Of a stretch of DNA of 57,070 nt, positions 28,080 to 36,895 are shown piece by piece. The DNA is from Myxococcaceae bacterium (GTDB lineage: Bacteria > Myxococcota > Myxococcia > Myxococcales > Myxococcaceae), in NCBI GenBank assembly GCA_025459425.1, contig JALOQF010000019.1:1-57070 (forward strand), given 5' to 3'. The first letter of the stretch is position 1. The number at the start of each line of letters is the position of its first letter. A model generated the notes under the pieces. The model was not told the origin of the DNA. It saw nothing but the letters and a program-made list of their open reading frames with translations, and searched no databases. The translations under genes were made by a program, and so were the position numbers.

Positions 28080-29048
28080 ATGGCAGCCACGAAGAAGAAG
28101 CCGCGCGCCCCGCGGCGCAAGAAGGCCGACGCGGGCTCCAAGGGCCTCGCCCCGAAGGACGTGGGCACGGGCGCTGACGCCTCGAAGGCCCTCGAGGCCA
28201 ACATCGTCGCCGACGGTGGCGTCGTCATCGGCAGCTACAGAGACCCGCTGGGTGGCCACGGCGTGGTGCTGGCGGCCCTGCCGATCGAGAAGGTGAAGGC
28301 GACCGACTACCAGCGCGACCGCAGCGAGACGCACGTGAAGAAGCTCGCCAACGCCATGGAGCGCGTGGGCCGCTACCTCGACCCGGTCATCGCGCTGCGA
28401 CACGACGACGGCTTCTACCACTCGCCCAACGGCAACCATCGGCTCGGCGCGATGGGGCTGCTCGGCGCGAAGAGCATCGTGGCGCTGGTGGTGCCCGACG
28501 CCGAGGTCGAGTTCAAGATCCTCGCGCTCAACACCGAGAAGGCCCACAACCTCAAGGAGCGCTCGCTCGAGGTCATTCGCATGTACCGCGGCCTGGTGGG
28601 CGCGCGCGGCAAGGAGCTCGAGACGAGCTTCCTGGCCGAGTTCGAGGAGCCCCACTTCGCCACCTTCGGCATCGTCTACGAGCAGCGGCCGCGGTTCTCG
28701 GCCGGCGCGTACTCGTCGGTGGTGAAGCGGCTCGAGGGCTTCTTCGAGGAGCCGCTCGAGGCCGCGCTGAAGGAGCGCGAGAAGCGGGCCCGGTTGCTCA
28801 TGGCGTGGGACGACGAGGTGGTGAAGGTCGTCGACGCGCTCAAGGCGAAGGGGCTCCAGTCGCCGTACCTGAAGAACTACGTCGTCGCGCGCGTGAACTT
28901 CCTGCGCTTCAAGAAGGGCGGCGAGTTCGACTTCGAGGAGACGATCGCCAAGCTGCACGCCGCGACGGCGAAGATCGACCCCACGAAGGTGAACAAGGAC
29001 GACGTCGCGAAGATGGGCGGCGGCGCGCCGGCCGAGAGCGACGAGTAG
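28080..29048 (+). CDS. ParB/sulfiredoxin-like domain protein
   Basis: A 322-aa protein with a Lys/Arg/Ala-rich start (MAATKKKPRAPRRKK) and a ParB N-terminal-like domain (about 55-140). That domain contains IEKVKATDYQRDRSETHVKKLANAM and GNHRLGAMGLLG, equivalent to the ParB/Srx nucleotide-binding box (usually G-E/N-R-R/H). The remainder is helical and lacks an obvious helix-turn-helix or ParB dimer domain. Such stand-alone proteins could bind or hydrolyse CTP or ATP, but this is not shown. It is downstream of tldE by four bases. It is not the chromosome-partition ParB, given no parA or parS-like context. Confidence 0.8.
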   Translation: MAATKKKPRAPRRKKADAGSKGLAPKDVGTGADASKALEANIVADGGVVIGSYRDPLGGHGVVLAALPIEKVKATDYQRDRSETHVKKLANAMERVGRYLDPVIALRHDDGFYHSPNGNHRLGAMGLLGAKSIVALVVPDAEVEFKILALNTEKAHNLKERSLEVIRMYRGLVGARGKELETSFLAEFEEPHFATFGIVYEQRPRFSAGAYSSVVKRLEGFFEEPLEAALKEREKRARLLMAWDDEVVKVVDALKAKGLQSPYLKNYVVARVNFLRFKKGGEFDFEETIAKLHAATAKIDPTKVNKDDVAKMGGGAPAESDE

Positions 29049-29119
29049 GTGCACAGCCCCCCACGGCCAGGTGTCCGGGAGTAGGCTCGCGTTTCTTTGC
29101 GGGTGCTCGAGGTGCCGTG

Positions 29120-30772
29120 GTGACGTCGCGTCGTTCGATACTGGCGGTCGTGCTCGCGCTGGCTGCGTGTGGCACGAATCCACCCGGCAGCGGCGGGCGT
29201 GAGGTCTGCGACAACGGCCGCGACGACAACGCCGACGGGAAGATCGACTGCCTCGACCCGACCTGCTTCTCGAACATGCGCTGCAGCGTGGCGCTCACCG
29301 AAGACTGCGGGAACCAGACCGACGACGACGGCGACGGGCAGGTGGACTGCGCCGACTCGAGCTGTGACGGCGCGGCGTGCGGCTCCGGTTGCCTGTGCCT
29401 CAACGGGCGGCCCACAACGTCCATGACGGGAGGCGGTGCGGGCGGAGGCTCGTCGGGCGGTGCTGCGGCGGGCGGTTCGGCGGGCGGCTCCACGGCGGGC
29501 GGTTCAGCGGGCGGCTCCACGGCAGGCGGTTCAGCGGGCGGCTCCACGGCGGGCGGCTCCACGGCGGGCGGCTCCGCGGGCGGCTCCACGGCGGGCGGCT
29601 CCGCGGGCGGCTCCACGGCGGGCGGTTCAGCGGGCGGCGCGGCCGCGCGTGAGCAGAACTGCGCCGACAACCTCGACAATGACGGAGACAACGCCACCGA
29701 CTGTGACGACGGCGACTGCGCTGGCATCACCTGCGGCATGGGCTGCCGCTGCGTGCCCGGCCGACGCACCGAGGTGTCCTGCAGCGATGGGCAAGACAAC
29801 GACGGCGACACGCTCACTGACTGCGCCGACAGCGACTGTGTCGGCGTGGGCACCGAGATCTGCAACGACGGCGTCGACAACACCTGCGACCGCGCCATCG
29901 ACTGCGGCGACTCGAAGTGCACCAACTCGCCGCAGTGCACCAACCTGCCCGATGGACGCCCGTGCCTGCTTCCCGGCCAATGCGCCGGCGGGCGGTGCCG
30001 TACCGAGGCCGCCACGGGCGTCCCCAACGGCATGTGCACCAACGCCCTGCCCTGCAGCGTGGCGAACCAGACCGGATGCAACGGCGGTCGCTGCGTGATG
30101 TCCGGCGGCGTGGCGAGCTGCCTTCCTCCGTGCTCCGGCCTCGGCACCGTCGGGCCCACCGCCTGCCGGCCCGGCTTCTTCTGCGTCGACGCCGATGGCG
30201 TTCAAAGCACCGCTGACAGCACCTGCCGGCCGGCCTGCGCGAACGACCAGGAATGCAGTGGGAGCGGCCCCGGTTACGGCTGCAACCCATGGCTCAAGCT
30301 CTGCGGCTCGAAAGACAGGGGGCTGGCGAAGTACGGCGCAGCCTGTACCCAGGACAGCCAGTGCGAAGGCGGCACCTGCCTCACCGACGCGCGCTTCTTC
30401 CCCAACGGGAGCTGCACGGGCGTCTGCCGCCGCGACACAGCGAACTGCGCGCCCGACGGGGCCTGCAACACCGAGCCGAACATCAACGACAACTTTGGCC
30501 TCTGCTACCGCCGCTGCACGGGCCCGAACGGCTCCGCGGGCGGCTGCCGCACCGCGGACAACTACAAGTGCTGGCCGCTGTTCTCCGGAGGCCCGCAGGC
30601 CTGCTCGTGTCTGGGCGCTGGTGGGCCCTGTCTGCTGGGGGGCGCCAGTGACTGTTGCTCCGGCCTCTGCAACGGCCTTGGGACGTGTGAGTGCCGCGCC
30701 GGGCTCTCCGGGTGCAGCGCCAATCGCGAGTGCTGCTCCGGGATCTGCGCCTCGGGAACCTGTACGTTCTGA
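29120..30772 (+). CDS. Cys-rich MopE-like lipoprotein
   Basis: A 550-aa surface lipoprotein. GTG 29120 (GTG 29117 is possible) yields signal VTSRRSILAVVLALAAC. The mature chain has Asp-rich units (VCDNGRDDNADGKIDC, DCGNQTDDDGDGQVDC), a GGSTAGG spacer, then further units (NCADNLDNDGDNATDC, SCSDGQDNDGDTLTDC, ICNDGVDNTCDRAIDC). These resemble MopE/thrombospondin-type-3 calcium-binding repeats. The C-terminal half is a different Cys-rich region ending in CCSGLCNGLGTC and CCSGICASGTC knots. It is probably an adhesin-like or metal-binding outer-surface protein. The downstream response regulator starts four bases after the stop. Confidence 0.84.
   Translation: MTSRRSILAVVLALAACGTNPPGSGGREVCDNGRDDNADGKIDCLDPTCFSNMRCSVALTEDCGNQTDDDGDGQVDCADSSCDGAACGSGCLCLNGRPTTSMTGGGAGGGSSGGAAAGGSAGGSTAGGSAGGSTAGGSAGGSTAGGSTAGGSAGGSTAGGSAGGSTAGGSAGGAAAREQNCADNLDNDGDNATDCDDGDCAGITCGMGCRCVPGRRTEVSCSDGQDNDGDTLTDCADSDCVGVGTEICNDGVDNTCDRAIDCGDSKCTNSPQCTNLPDGRPCLLPGQCAGGRCRTEAATGVPNGMCTNALPCSVANQTGCNGGRCVMSGGVASCLPPCSGLGTVGPTACRPGFFCVDADGVQSTADSTCRPACANDQECSGSGPGYGCNPWLKLCGSKDRGLAKYGAACTQDSQCEGGTCLTDARFFPNGSCTGVCRRDTANCAPDGACNTEPNINDNFGLCYRRCTGPNGSAGGCRTADNYKCWPLFSGGPQACSCLGAGGPCLLGGASDCCSGLCNGLGTCECRAGLSGCSANRECCSGICASGTCTF
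29424..29640 (+). repeat. GGSTAGG/GGSAGG-encoding low-complexity repeat
   Basis: About 215 bp of near-exact 15-18-bp repeats (GGCGGCTCCACGGCGGGC and variants) encode a Gly-Ser-Thr-Ala spacer between two Asp-rich blocks of the lipoprotein. The high similarity between copies suggests active slippage. Confidence 0.82.
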
Positions 30773-30776
30773 CGCC

Positions 30777-32150
30777 GTGACCACCACCGTCCTCGTCGTC
30801 GACGACGACTCCGCCAACCTCGACTCGGTCTGCCGCATCTTCCAGAAGGAAGGTGTGGCCACCCTCGCCGCGCCCGACGGCCAGAAGGCGCTCGACCTCT
30901 TGCGCCGCCCCGAGGTGGGCGTGCTGGTGACCGATCTCATGATGCCGGGGCTCGACGGCCAGGCGCTGCTGAAGGCCTCGCGCGCGATGCGGCCCGACGT
31001 GGAGGTGGTGTTGATGACGGCGTATGCCACCGTCGAGACCGCCGTCACCGCGATGCAGGACGGCGCGTACGACTTCATCACCAAGCCGCTCAAGCGCCAC
31101 TCGCTGGTGAAGGCCGTGCAGAAGGCCATGGAGAAGCAGGCGCTCTCGGCCGAGAACCGCGACCTGAAGGCGCAGCTCGCCGCGATGGGCCAGAAGTCGA
31201 TCGTCGGCAACTCACCGGCCTTCCGCGCCTTCATGGATCTGCTGGAGCAGGCCTCGCCGTCGACGGCCACGGTGCTGCTGCAGGGCGAGTCGGGCACCGG
31301 CAAGGAGCTCGCCGCGCGCTTCGTGCACGAGCACTCGCCGCGGGCGAAGGGCGCCTTCGTGGCGGTGAACTGCGCGGCGCTGCCCGAGAGCATCCTCGAG
31401 GCCGAGCTCTTCGGCGTCGAGCGCGGGGCCTTCACTGGAGCCGTCGCCCGCAAGGAGGGCCGCTTCGAGCGCGCCAATGGCGGCACGCTCTTCCTCGACG
31501 AGGTCGGTGAGATGAGCCCGTCGGCGCAGGTGAAGCTGCTGCGGGTGTTGCAGGAAGGCGAGCTCGAGCGGCTGGGCGGCACGCAGACGATCAAGGTCGA
31601 CGTGCGCGTGGTGGCCGCGACGAACAAGGATCTGATGACGGAAGTGAAGGAGGGCCGCTTCCGCGAAGACCTGTACTACCGGCTCAACGTCGTCGAGGTG
31701 CGCATTCCGTCGCTCGCCTCGCGCCGCGAAGACATTCCGCTGCTGGCCGATCACTTCCTGCGGCGCTTCGCCGCGAAGAACTCGAAGCCGCTCAAGGGCT
31801 TCTCGGAAGAGGCGCGGCAGGTGCTCGAGAACTACGCATGGCCGGGCAACATTCGCGAGCTCGAGCACGCGGTGGAGCGCGCGGTGGTGCTGTGCCGCAG
31901 CGACGTGGTGAACGTGGGTGACCTGCCCGAGGGCGTTCGCAAGGGCCCGCTGGGCGCCGCGCAGCAGATCGTCATCCCCATCGGCACGCCCATGGAAGAG
32001 ATCGAGCGCCGGGTGATTCACGAGACCTTGCGGCACACGAAGGGCGACAAGAACCTCGCCGCGCGCATGCTGGGCATCGCCGCGCGAACCATCTACCGGA
32101 AGCTGGCCGCCGAGGACGAGACGCCGAAGGGCGAGCCTCCGGCGACGTGA
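30777..32150 (+). CDS. NtrC-family sigma-54 response regulator
   Basis: A 457-aa protein with a receiver domain (1-120; DDD at 9-11, phospho-acceptor Asp53 in [11 protein letters not shown], Thr81 and Lys103). An AAA+ domain carries GESGTGKE (170-177), GAFTGA (217-222) and FLDEVGE, and a Fis-type helix-turn-helix ends the protein (about 415-450, [18 protein letters not shown]). GTG 30777 starts directly before VLVVDDD. It activates RpoN promoters when phosphorylated. No histidine kinase gene is adjacent, so its partner is elsewhere. It follows the MopE-like lipoprotein gene by four bases and converges with the 297-aa paralogue pair. Targets are unknown. Confidence 0.93.
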   Translation: MTTTVLVVDDDSANLDSVCRIFQKEGVATLAAPDGQKALDLLRRPEVGVLVTDLMMPGLDGQALLKASRAMRPDVEVVLMTAYATVETAVTAMQDGAYDFITKPLKRHSLVKAVQKAMEKQALSAENRDLKAQLAAMGQKSIVGNSPAFRAFMDLLEQASPSTATVLLQGESGTGKELAARFVHEHSPRAKGAFVAVNCAALPESILEAELFGVERGAFTGAVARKEGRFERANGGTLFLDEVGEMSPSAQVKLLRVLQEGELERLGGTQTIKVDVRVVAATNKDLMTEVKEGRFREDLYYRLNVVEVRIPSLASRREDIPLLADHFLRRFAAKNSKPLKGFSEEARQVLENYAWPGNIRELEHAVERAVVLCRSDVVNVGDLPEGVRKGPLGAAQQIVIPIGTPMEEIERRVIHETLRHTKGDKNLAARMLGIAARTIYRKLAAEDETPKGEPPAT

Positions 32151-32157
32151 CGGACTC

Positions 32158-33051
32158 TCAGGGCTCTCCGTGTTCGGGCCCGAGCGCGGCGGCGATGCGC
32201 TCGATGCGCTCCCGAATGGCCTGCCGCTCGGGCATCGAGGGGTCTTCCTTCAGCAGCTCGGCGAGCGTCTCGACGCACCACGAGATGAGCTCGAGGTCCT
32301 TCAGGCGCTCGGCCTCGTCGAAGAGCGAGAGCGTGGCTTGCTTCACGCGGTCGAGCGCCTCGAAGTCGAACAACGTGTCGATGGCGCTCGAGCGATTCCA
32401 CACCTCGCGTGAGGCGTCCATCGCGATGGCGAACACGTCGTTCAGGGCGGCCGTTTCGTCACCACGCACGGCGCGCACGATGGCCGACGAGATCCCCCGG
32501 CGCTGTTCGAGCAGCCCCTCTTCGAGGGCGGAGAAGCGATCGGCGAGCGCGTCGAGCTTCTTCCGCGCGAGCGACTCGGCCATGCCGTCGAAGGGCTCCA
32601 TCCAGTCGGTGAGCGCGCCGAAGCACTCGCCGAGGAAGCGGTCTTTCGTCTCGGGCTCGGTGGGAATGCGCGGCAGGTAGGCCTCGACCACCTTGAAGCG
32701 GGTGTCGAGCGTGCCCTCGTCGGGCTTGCCGTCCAGCTGATCGACGAGGTCCTTGATGAGGTTGATGATGGCGAGCGCGACGTCGGTGGGCGCGACGGCG
32801 CCGGGCTGCCAGCGGTGCCAGAGCTCTTCGGCGGCCGCGGCCGGGAAGCGCGAGAACTGGCCGGTGCCCTTCCAGCCGCCCTCGTGCCACTCCATGGCGA
32901 TGGCGAGCGGGTAGGCCGTCTGCGCCAGCGCGAGGAAGCCCGGCTTGTCGATGGTGATGCCGTAGTGCGCGAGCGTGCCGAGAATGGCGTCGTCGCCGTA
33001 TGCCTCGAGGCCCTTCGCCTGCCAGCCCTTGTCGACGCGCTCAGTGCCCAT
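32158..33051 (-). CDS. 297-aa protein of unknown family, paralogue B
   Basis: A 297-aa, mostly helical, soluble protein without signal or membrane segments. Its first 110 residues align with the upstream neighbour, also 297 aa: shared pattern ERVDK-x-W-x2-KGL, then AI-x-GTL-x-HYGIT-x-D and W-x4-KGTG-x-F-x2-FP-x-AA. The C-terminal halves have diverged but keep similar helical spacing. Its start overlaps the end of the neighbour by 11 bases. I do not recognise a family or active site. The pair is presumably a tandem duplication whose products could heterodimerise. It converges with the response-regulator gene seven bases away. Confidence 0.78.
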   Translation of the reverse strand: MGTERVDKGWQAKGLEAYGDDAILGTLAHYGITIDKPGFLALAQTAYPLAIAMEWHEGGWKGTGQFSRFPAAAAEELWHRWQPGAVAPTDVALAIINLIKDLVDQLDGKPDEGTLDTRFKVVEAYLPRIPTEPETKDRFLGECFGALTDWMEPFDGMAESLARKKLDALADRFSALEEGLLEQRRGISSAIVRAVRGDETAALNDVFAIAMDASREVWNRSSAIDTLFDFEALDRVKQATLSLFDEAERLKDLELISWCVETLAELLKEDPSMPERQAIRERIERIAAALGPEHGEP

Positions 33052-33934
33052 GGTGCCCCACCCGGCGGTGCGCCTCTTCGAAGCGCGAGACGACCTCGTT
33101 GGTGAAGGCGGCGTCGGCCTTCAGCGTGGCCGAGCGCTCGAGGAGCCGGGCCATCAGGTGAATGACGCTGTCGGCCAGCGGCCAGCGGTTCTCCTTCGCG
33201 GCGTCGTCGAACAACGAGAGGCCGTGGGCCTTGAGCGCGTCATCGGCGTCGAGCTGCGAGAGCGCGTCGAGGGCCCAGTAGCGGGTGAAGATGGACCGGC
33301 CCTCACCTGACGCCACCAGCCCACGGAGCTTGTCGATGCCCGCGTCGCGCGCGCCCGCCTCGGCCTCCAGGAGCGCCGTGACGACGCCCTTGCGGTCGGG
33401 GAAGAGGGACTCCTGGAGCGTGGCGGCGCGGCTCGCGAGGGCGGCGTGCCCTGCGCGCTGCAAGCCCGACGGGAGCTGCTCGAAGGCGGTGGCGAAACGA
33501 TCGAGGAACGAGACGAGCTCACTGGTGAACAGCGTGCGTGTCTCACCGGGCGCCGGCAGCGACGCGATGAGCGGCTCGAGCTCGGCGAAGTTGGCCTCGA
33601 GGTCGGCCTGCTTCCCGTGCAGCACGTCGCTCGCGCGGCCGAGCAGCATGACGATCTTCTCGGCGAGGTGGGCCGGCGTCACCCGGTCGGGGAAGAAGCG
33701 CCGCATCAGCTCGTCGGCGGCCGCGTAGGGGAACGGGAGGAAGGGGCCGGTGCCCTTCCAGCTGCGCTTCCAGTCTCCGGCGATCTGCAGCGGGTACTGG
33801 CCCGCCGCGAGGGCCTTGAAGCCGGCCTCGTCCACCGTGATGCCGTAGTGCCCCAGGGTGCCGAAGATGGCGGCGGTGGAGTAGCCAGACAGCCCCTTCG
33901 TCTTCCACTGCTTGTCGACGCGTTCGACGCTCAT
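33041..33934 (-). CDS. 297-aa protein of unknown family, paralogue A
   Basis: A 297-aa soluble helical protein paralogous to the next gene. It keeps the shared N-terminal block (SVERVDKQWKTKGLSGY, GTLGHYGITVDEAGFKAL, SWKGTGPFLPFP) and diverges after about residue 110. The identical length of both proteins and the 11-bp overlap argue for recent duplication and co-expression. Cys is absent and there are no recognisable catalytic motifs. Whether the family is limited to myxobacteria needs a database search. Upstream is the antitoxin-like gene, 57 bases away. Confidence 0.78.
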   Translation of the reverse strand: MSVERVDKQWKTKGLSGYSTAAIFGTLGHYGITVDEAGFKALAAGQYPLQIAGDWKRSWKGTGPFLPFPYAAADELMRRFFPDRVTPAHLAEKIVMLLGRASDVLHGKQADLEANFAELEPLIASLPAPGETRTLFTSELVSFLDRFATAFEQLPSGLQRAGHAALASRAATLQESLFPDRKGVVTALLEAEAGARDAGIDKLRGLVASGEGRSIFTRYWALDALSQLDADDALKAHGLSLFDDAAKENRWPLADSVIHLMARLLERSATLKADAAFTNEVVSRFEEAHRRVGHHGH

Positions 33935-33991
33935 GAGGGCGGTGCCTGTACCGCAGGCAAGGCCTGTTTGCGCGGCTGATTCAGCGTCGAG

Positions 33992-34201
33992 TCAGCGGAC
34001 CGGCCGCAGGCGCCCGACGGCGTCGCCCTGCTCGGCTCCGGGCCTCGTCTGGAGCCACTCGACGAAGCGTCGCTCTCGTTCCTCGTCCGTCTCGTCGGGG
34101 AACCGCCGCCGGAGGTTCTCGCGCATCATCGCGCAGCCGAGTTCGTGCATCTCGAACGCCAGCTGGATCTTCTGCCTTGAGGTTAGATCGGCTGGTTTCA
34201 C
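33992..34201 (-). CDS. Rv0078B-related antitoxin-like small protein
   Basis: A 69-aa protein read from GTG 34201. Its layout (KIQLAFEMHELGCAMMRENLRRRFPDETDEERERRFVEWL, then RPGAEQGDA) matches the Rv0078B-related antitoxin family as I know it: a helix ending in LRRRxPDATDEEIERRL, and a terminal RPGAE-x-GD. In that family a nucleotidyltransferase-like (AbiEii-type) toxin gene normally follows. Here only 57 bases separate the stop from the unrelated 297-aa gene, so no toxin partner is visible. It may be an orphan antitoxin or one that acts on a toxin elsewhere. The family assignment rests on memory of the motif. Confidence 0.62.
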   Translation of the reverse strand: MKPADLTSRQKIQLAFEMHELGCAMMRENLRRRFPDETDEERERRFVEWLQTRPGAEQGDAVGRLRPVR

Positions 34202-34282
34202 AATCGTCTCTTTTGCTCCAAGAGGAAGATTTCGAACCGCCAGCCCAGCAACCGTAGAGGCCTGGATTGCTCACCAGTACAA

Positions 34283-34972
34283 CTACGGCCAGTAGCCAGA
34301 AGGGGGAGGCTTAAGCGCGGCGTCAATATCCATCTGCGGGTTATCCATCTCGCCGAGGAATTTCAAGGCAGTCATCAACGGATCAAGATTCCACCCACCC
34401 TCAAGACGTACGATCCACTGAAGACCCCGCCGCTTCTGCTCCAGACGCCAAGTTGCATTCACATGCCGTCTCGCGAACTCCCCAACAAGCGCAACAAGAC
34501 GCGCGAAGTAAATGAGGTCCCTTCGCTCCTTACGGACAGCCCGGAACTTGCGAGCAACCTTCCCCAGCTCATCAACAGAAGCAGGAAAGCACGGCCCCCA
34601 CCAGCCCTTCTGTTCATCTCGTTCCAGTTCTCTGACTGACGAAGCAACCAGGTCTAAAAACTCTTTTTCGCCCGCGAAGAGACTGAGGGGATTAAACGGT
34701 TCCGGGCCCTTCGCGCGTTCCCGCCGAGCGTACTCCGCAAACCGCTCTGCATCCCAAAGCATCCCTTCGCCAAAGGCCGCTACCAGCAAGATCTTGTCGC
34801 GCGATCGCCAAACGCGCCAATCGATTATGTCAGCAAAACTTGTATCCTCCACAAACTCCCCAGAAGCCAGAAGCCTGGAAACCCCTGACGACATGATAAT
34901 TCTCGGGGTCACCCGCTTGCGAGGCACCCGATCCGCAACAGCTTTCGTCCTCTTCGTCTTCCTTTTCTTCAT
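34283..34972 (-). CDS. unknown protein in low-GC segment
   Basis: A 229-aa protein. ATG 34972 is preferred because it is preceded by GGGGG and starts a very basic run (MKKRKTKRTK). The body is mixed helical with many Trp, Arg and Glu residues and no recognised motif; it ends NPQMDIDAALKPPPSGYWP. The gene is clearly lower in GC than everything around it and uses A/T-ending codons freely, a sign of horizontal acquisition. An 81-bp gap separates it from the antitoxin-like gene on the same strand. An effector or immunity role next to a toxin-antitoxin remnant is possible but not demonstrated. Confidence 0.68.
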   Translation of the reverse strand: MKKRKTKRTKAVADRVPRKRVTPRIIMSSGVSRLLASGEFVEDTSFADIIDWRVWRSRDKILLVAAFGEGMLWDAERFAEYARRERAKGPEPFNPLSLFAGEKEFLDLVASSVRELERDEQKGWWGPCFPASVDELGKVARKFRAVRKERRDLIYFARLVALVGEFARRHVNATWRLEQKRRGLQWIVRLEGGWNLDPLMTALKFLGEMDNPQMDIDAALKPPPSGYWP

Positions 34973-35053
34973 ACAACCCCCACAGCGCAAAGTGGCCCTC
35001 GTACTTGAAGGGCGCGGGCTTTCAACGCGCTCTTCAGTCAACGCGGACCGCCC

Positions 35054-35815
35054 TCACCTGAACGCGCCATGACGGCCGGCGCCTTGCGCGAACCGCGCGG
35101 CTCCAGCAACACCTTCGGCCCGGAGCGCCTCGAGTCCTCCCTCGAACTCCTGGGCGAGCGCCTCGGACTCCTCGAGGCCCCACTGCGCCAGCGCCGAACG
35201 CCGGTCGGCCCGCAGACACGTCTGGGGAAAGGCAGCCAGCTCGTGCGCCAGGGCCTCGGCCGCGGCGCGTGCTTCGCCCTTTCGCACGACGCGGTTGGCG
35301 AGCCCGATCGCCAGCGCCTCGGCAGCGCCCACGGCCCGCCCGGTGAGGATCAGATCCATCGCGCGTGATTGCCCAATGAGGCGCGGGAGCCGAACCGTCC
35401 CGCCATCGATGAGCGGCACGCCCCAGCGGCGGCAGAACACTCCGAAGACCGCGTCTTCCTCGACCACGCGCAGGTCGCACCAGCAGGCAAGCTCGAGGCC
35501 TCCGGCGACCGCGTGCCCGGCAACCGCCGCGATGACCGGCTTCGAGAGCTGCAATCGAGACGGCCCCATCGGCCCCGGACCCGCTGCTTCCACCCGGTTC
35601 TGCCGCTCGGAGCCAAGCGCCTTCAAGTCAGCCCCGGCGCAGAAGGTTCCGCCATCGCCAAAGAGCACCGCGACGCTCGCCGACGCATCGGCCTCGAACG
35701 CCACGAAGGCGTCATGCAGCGCAACCGCCGTCGGCCCGTCGACGGCGTTGCGCGCTTCGGGTCGTTGGAGAATCACCGTCGTCACCGGCCCCTGCTTCTC
35801 GACTCGAACGGACAT
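35054..35815 (-). CDS. crotonase-family protein (enoyl-CoA hydratase-like)
   Basis: A 253-aa crotonase-fold protein. ATG 35815 with GGTGG upstream gives the typical start SVRVEKQGPVTTVILQRPEARNAV. Family landmarks include the oxyanion hole FCAGADLKAL (about 58-67) and HAVAGGLELACWCDLR with a catalytic-position Glu (about 108). The second hydratase Glu, normally in P-E-x3-G, is not conserved: the equivalent stretch reads GVFCRRWGVPLIDGGT. It may therefore be an isomerase, hydrolase or other crotonase rather than a classical hydratase. It is divergent from the LvaABC-like genes, which act on acyl-CoA, so a shared fatty-acid or hydroxyacyl-CoA route is plausible. Confidence 0.85.
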   Translation of the reverse strand: MSVRVEKQGPVTTVILQRPEARNAVDGPTAVALHDAFVAFEADASASVAVLFGDGGTFCAGADLKALGSERQNRVEAAGPGPMGPSRLQLSKPVIAAVAGHAVAGGLELACWCDLRVVEEDAVFGVFCRRWGVPLIDGGTVRLPRLIGQSRAMDLILTGRAVGAAEALAIGLANRVVRKGEARAAAEALAHELAAFPQTCLRADRRSALAQWGLEESEALAQEFEGGLEALRAEGVAGAARFAQGAGRHGAFR

Positions 35816-35910
35816 TCGCCCACCGTACCGTGGAGCTCCGCAGCCGGTGAACGTCTCGTGCGGACGCCACGACGCGCATTGCACGGCGCCGTGCGCTACA
35901 AGCCGCGCGC

Positions 35911-36894
35911 ATGGAAGACCGCATTCGCGCGGCAGTGGAGAGACACGGAGCGAGCCTCACCTCGCTCAAGCCGCTCCACGGCGGCGCGTGCCAGGAGAAC
36001 TTCAAGGTCGAGCTGACCCACGACGGCGCCCCCTTGACGCTCGCGCTGCGCTCCGACGCGAAGACGTCACTGCCCGGGAGCATCAAGCGGCGCGCCGAGT
36101 TCGAGGTCATTCGCGCCGCCACCGCCGTCGGCGTGCGCACCCCGGGCGTGCGCTGGCTCGAGCCGGGCCTCCTTCGCACGGACGCCGACGCCTACTTCCT
36201 CGACTGGGTGCCCGGTGAGGCCATCGGCCGCCGCGTGGTGCGAAACCCGGAGCTGTCAGCCGCGCGCGAGAAGCTGCCCGTCCAGCTCGCGCAGACGCTG
36301 GCGAAGCTCCACACCGTGACGCCTGCGAGCACGACCCTCCCCCTGCCCGTGCCCTCGACGACACCAGCCCAGAAGGCGCTCGACGAGCTGCGCGCGATGA
36401 TGAACGGCATGCCCGGCGTGTACCCGGCGGTGCACTTCGCGCTCGCGTGGCTCTCGCAACGAATGCCCTCGGAGACCGAGGTCGTCCTCGTGCACGGCGA
36501 CTTCCGCACCGGGAACTTCATGGTGACGCCCGACGGCCTCGCGGGCGTGCTCGATTGGGAGTTCGCCCACTTCGGTTCCCCCTACGAAGACCTGTCGTGG
36601 ATCTCGGTGCGCGACTGGCGCTTCAACCGGCTCGACCAGCCCGTCGGCGGCTTCTCGACGCGGGCCCCGTTCTACGCCGCCTACGAGTCCGCCAGCGGCC
36701 GCCGCGTCGACGAGGCCACCGTGCTGTGGTGGGAGATCGTCGGCAACCTGCGCTGGGCGCTCGGCAGCGTGCACCAGGGCGAGCGCTACCTGTCGGGGGA
36801 GCAGACCGATCTCGAGCTCATCGCCATCGCGCGCCGCAACGTCGAGATGGAGTTCGAGGCCCTGCGCCTCATTCGCCGAGGGAGGCTCGACTGA
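35911..36894 (+). CDS. LvaA-like hydroxyacyl-CoA kinase (APH family)
   Basis: A 327-aa aminoglycoside-phosphotransferase-fold kinase. It has GGACQENFKVEL at the nucleotide loop, the catalytic loop VHGDFRTGNFMV (Asp and Asn, about 194-202) and the metal Asp in LDWEFAHFGSPYEDLSW. This subtype is the kinase part of ACAD10/ACAD11 and of bacterial LvaA. LvaA phosphorylates the 4-hydroxyl of 4-hydroxyacyl-CoA, which the partner dehydrogenase then turns into an enoyl-CoA. Its neighbours, a DUF6285/LvaB-like protein one base later and an acyl-CoA dehydrogenase, reproduce the lvaABC order. Antibiotic resistance is unlikely. Confidence 0.88.
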   Translation: MEDRIRAAVERHGASLTSLKPLHGGACQENFKVELTHDGAPLTLALRSDAKTSLPGSIKRRAEFEVIRAATAVGVRTPGVRWLEPGLLRTDADAYFLDWVPGEAIGRRVVRNPELSAAREKLPVQLAQTLAKLHTVTPASTTLPLPVPSTTPAQKALDELRAMMNGMPGVYPAVHFALAWLSQRMPSETEVVLVHGDFRTGNFMVTPDGLAGVLDWEFAHFGSPYEDLSWISVRDWRFNRLDQPVGGFSTRAPFYAAYESASGRRVDEATVLWWEIVGNLRWALGSVHQGERYLSGEQTDLELIAIARRNVEMEFEALRLIRRGRLD

Positions 36895-36895
36895 C

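Noticed and set aside
28080-29048. Chromosome partition protein ParB
   Set aside because: Only the N-terminal ParB-like box is present; no central HTH, no parA neighbour and no parS-like repeats were seen.
34210-34285. Minus-strand stretch with a TTCGAAAT T-loop-like motif near the antitoxin gene, considered as a tRNA or tRNA-derived att site
   Set aside because: T-stem, anticodon stem and acceptor stem do not pair, so no tRNA cloverleaf can be drawn; an att remnant cannot be excluded but is unsupported.
35911-36894. Aminoglycoside resistance kinase
   Set aside because: Although the fold is APH, its neighbours and motifs match the LvaA/ACAD10-11 acyl-CoA kinase subtype.
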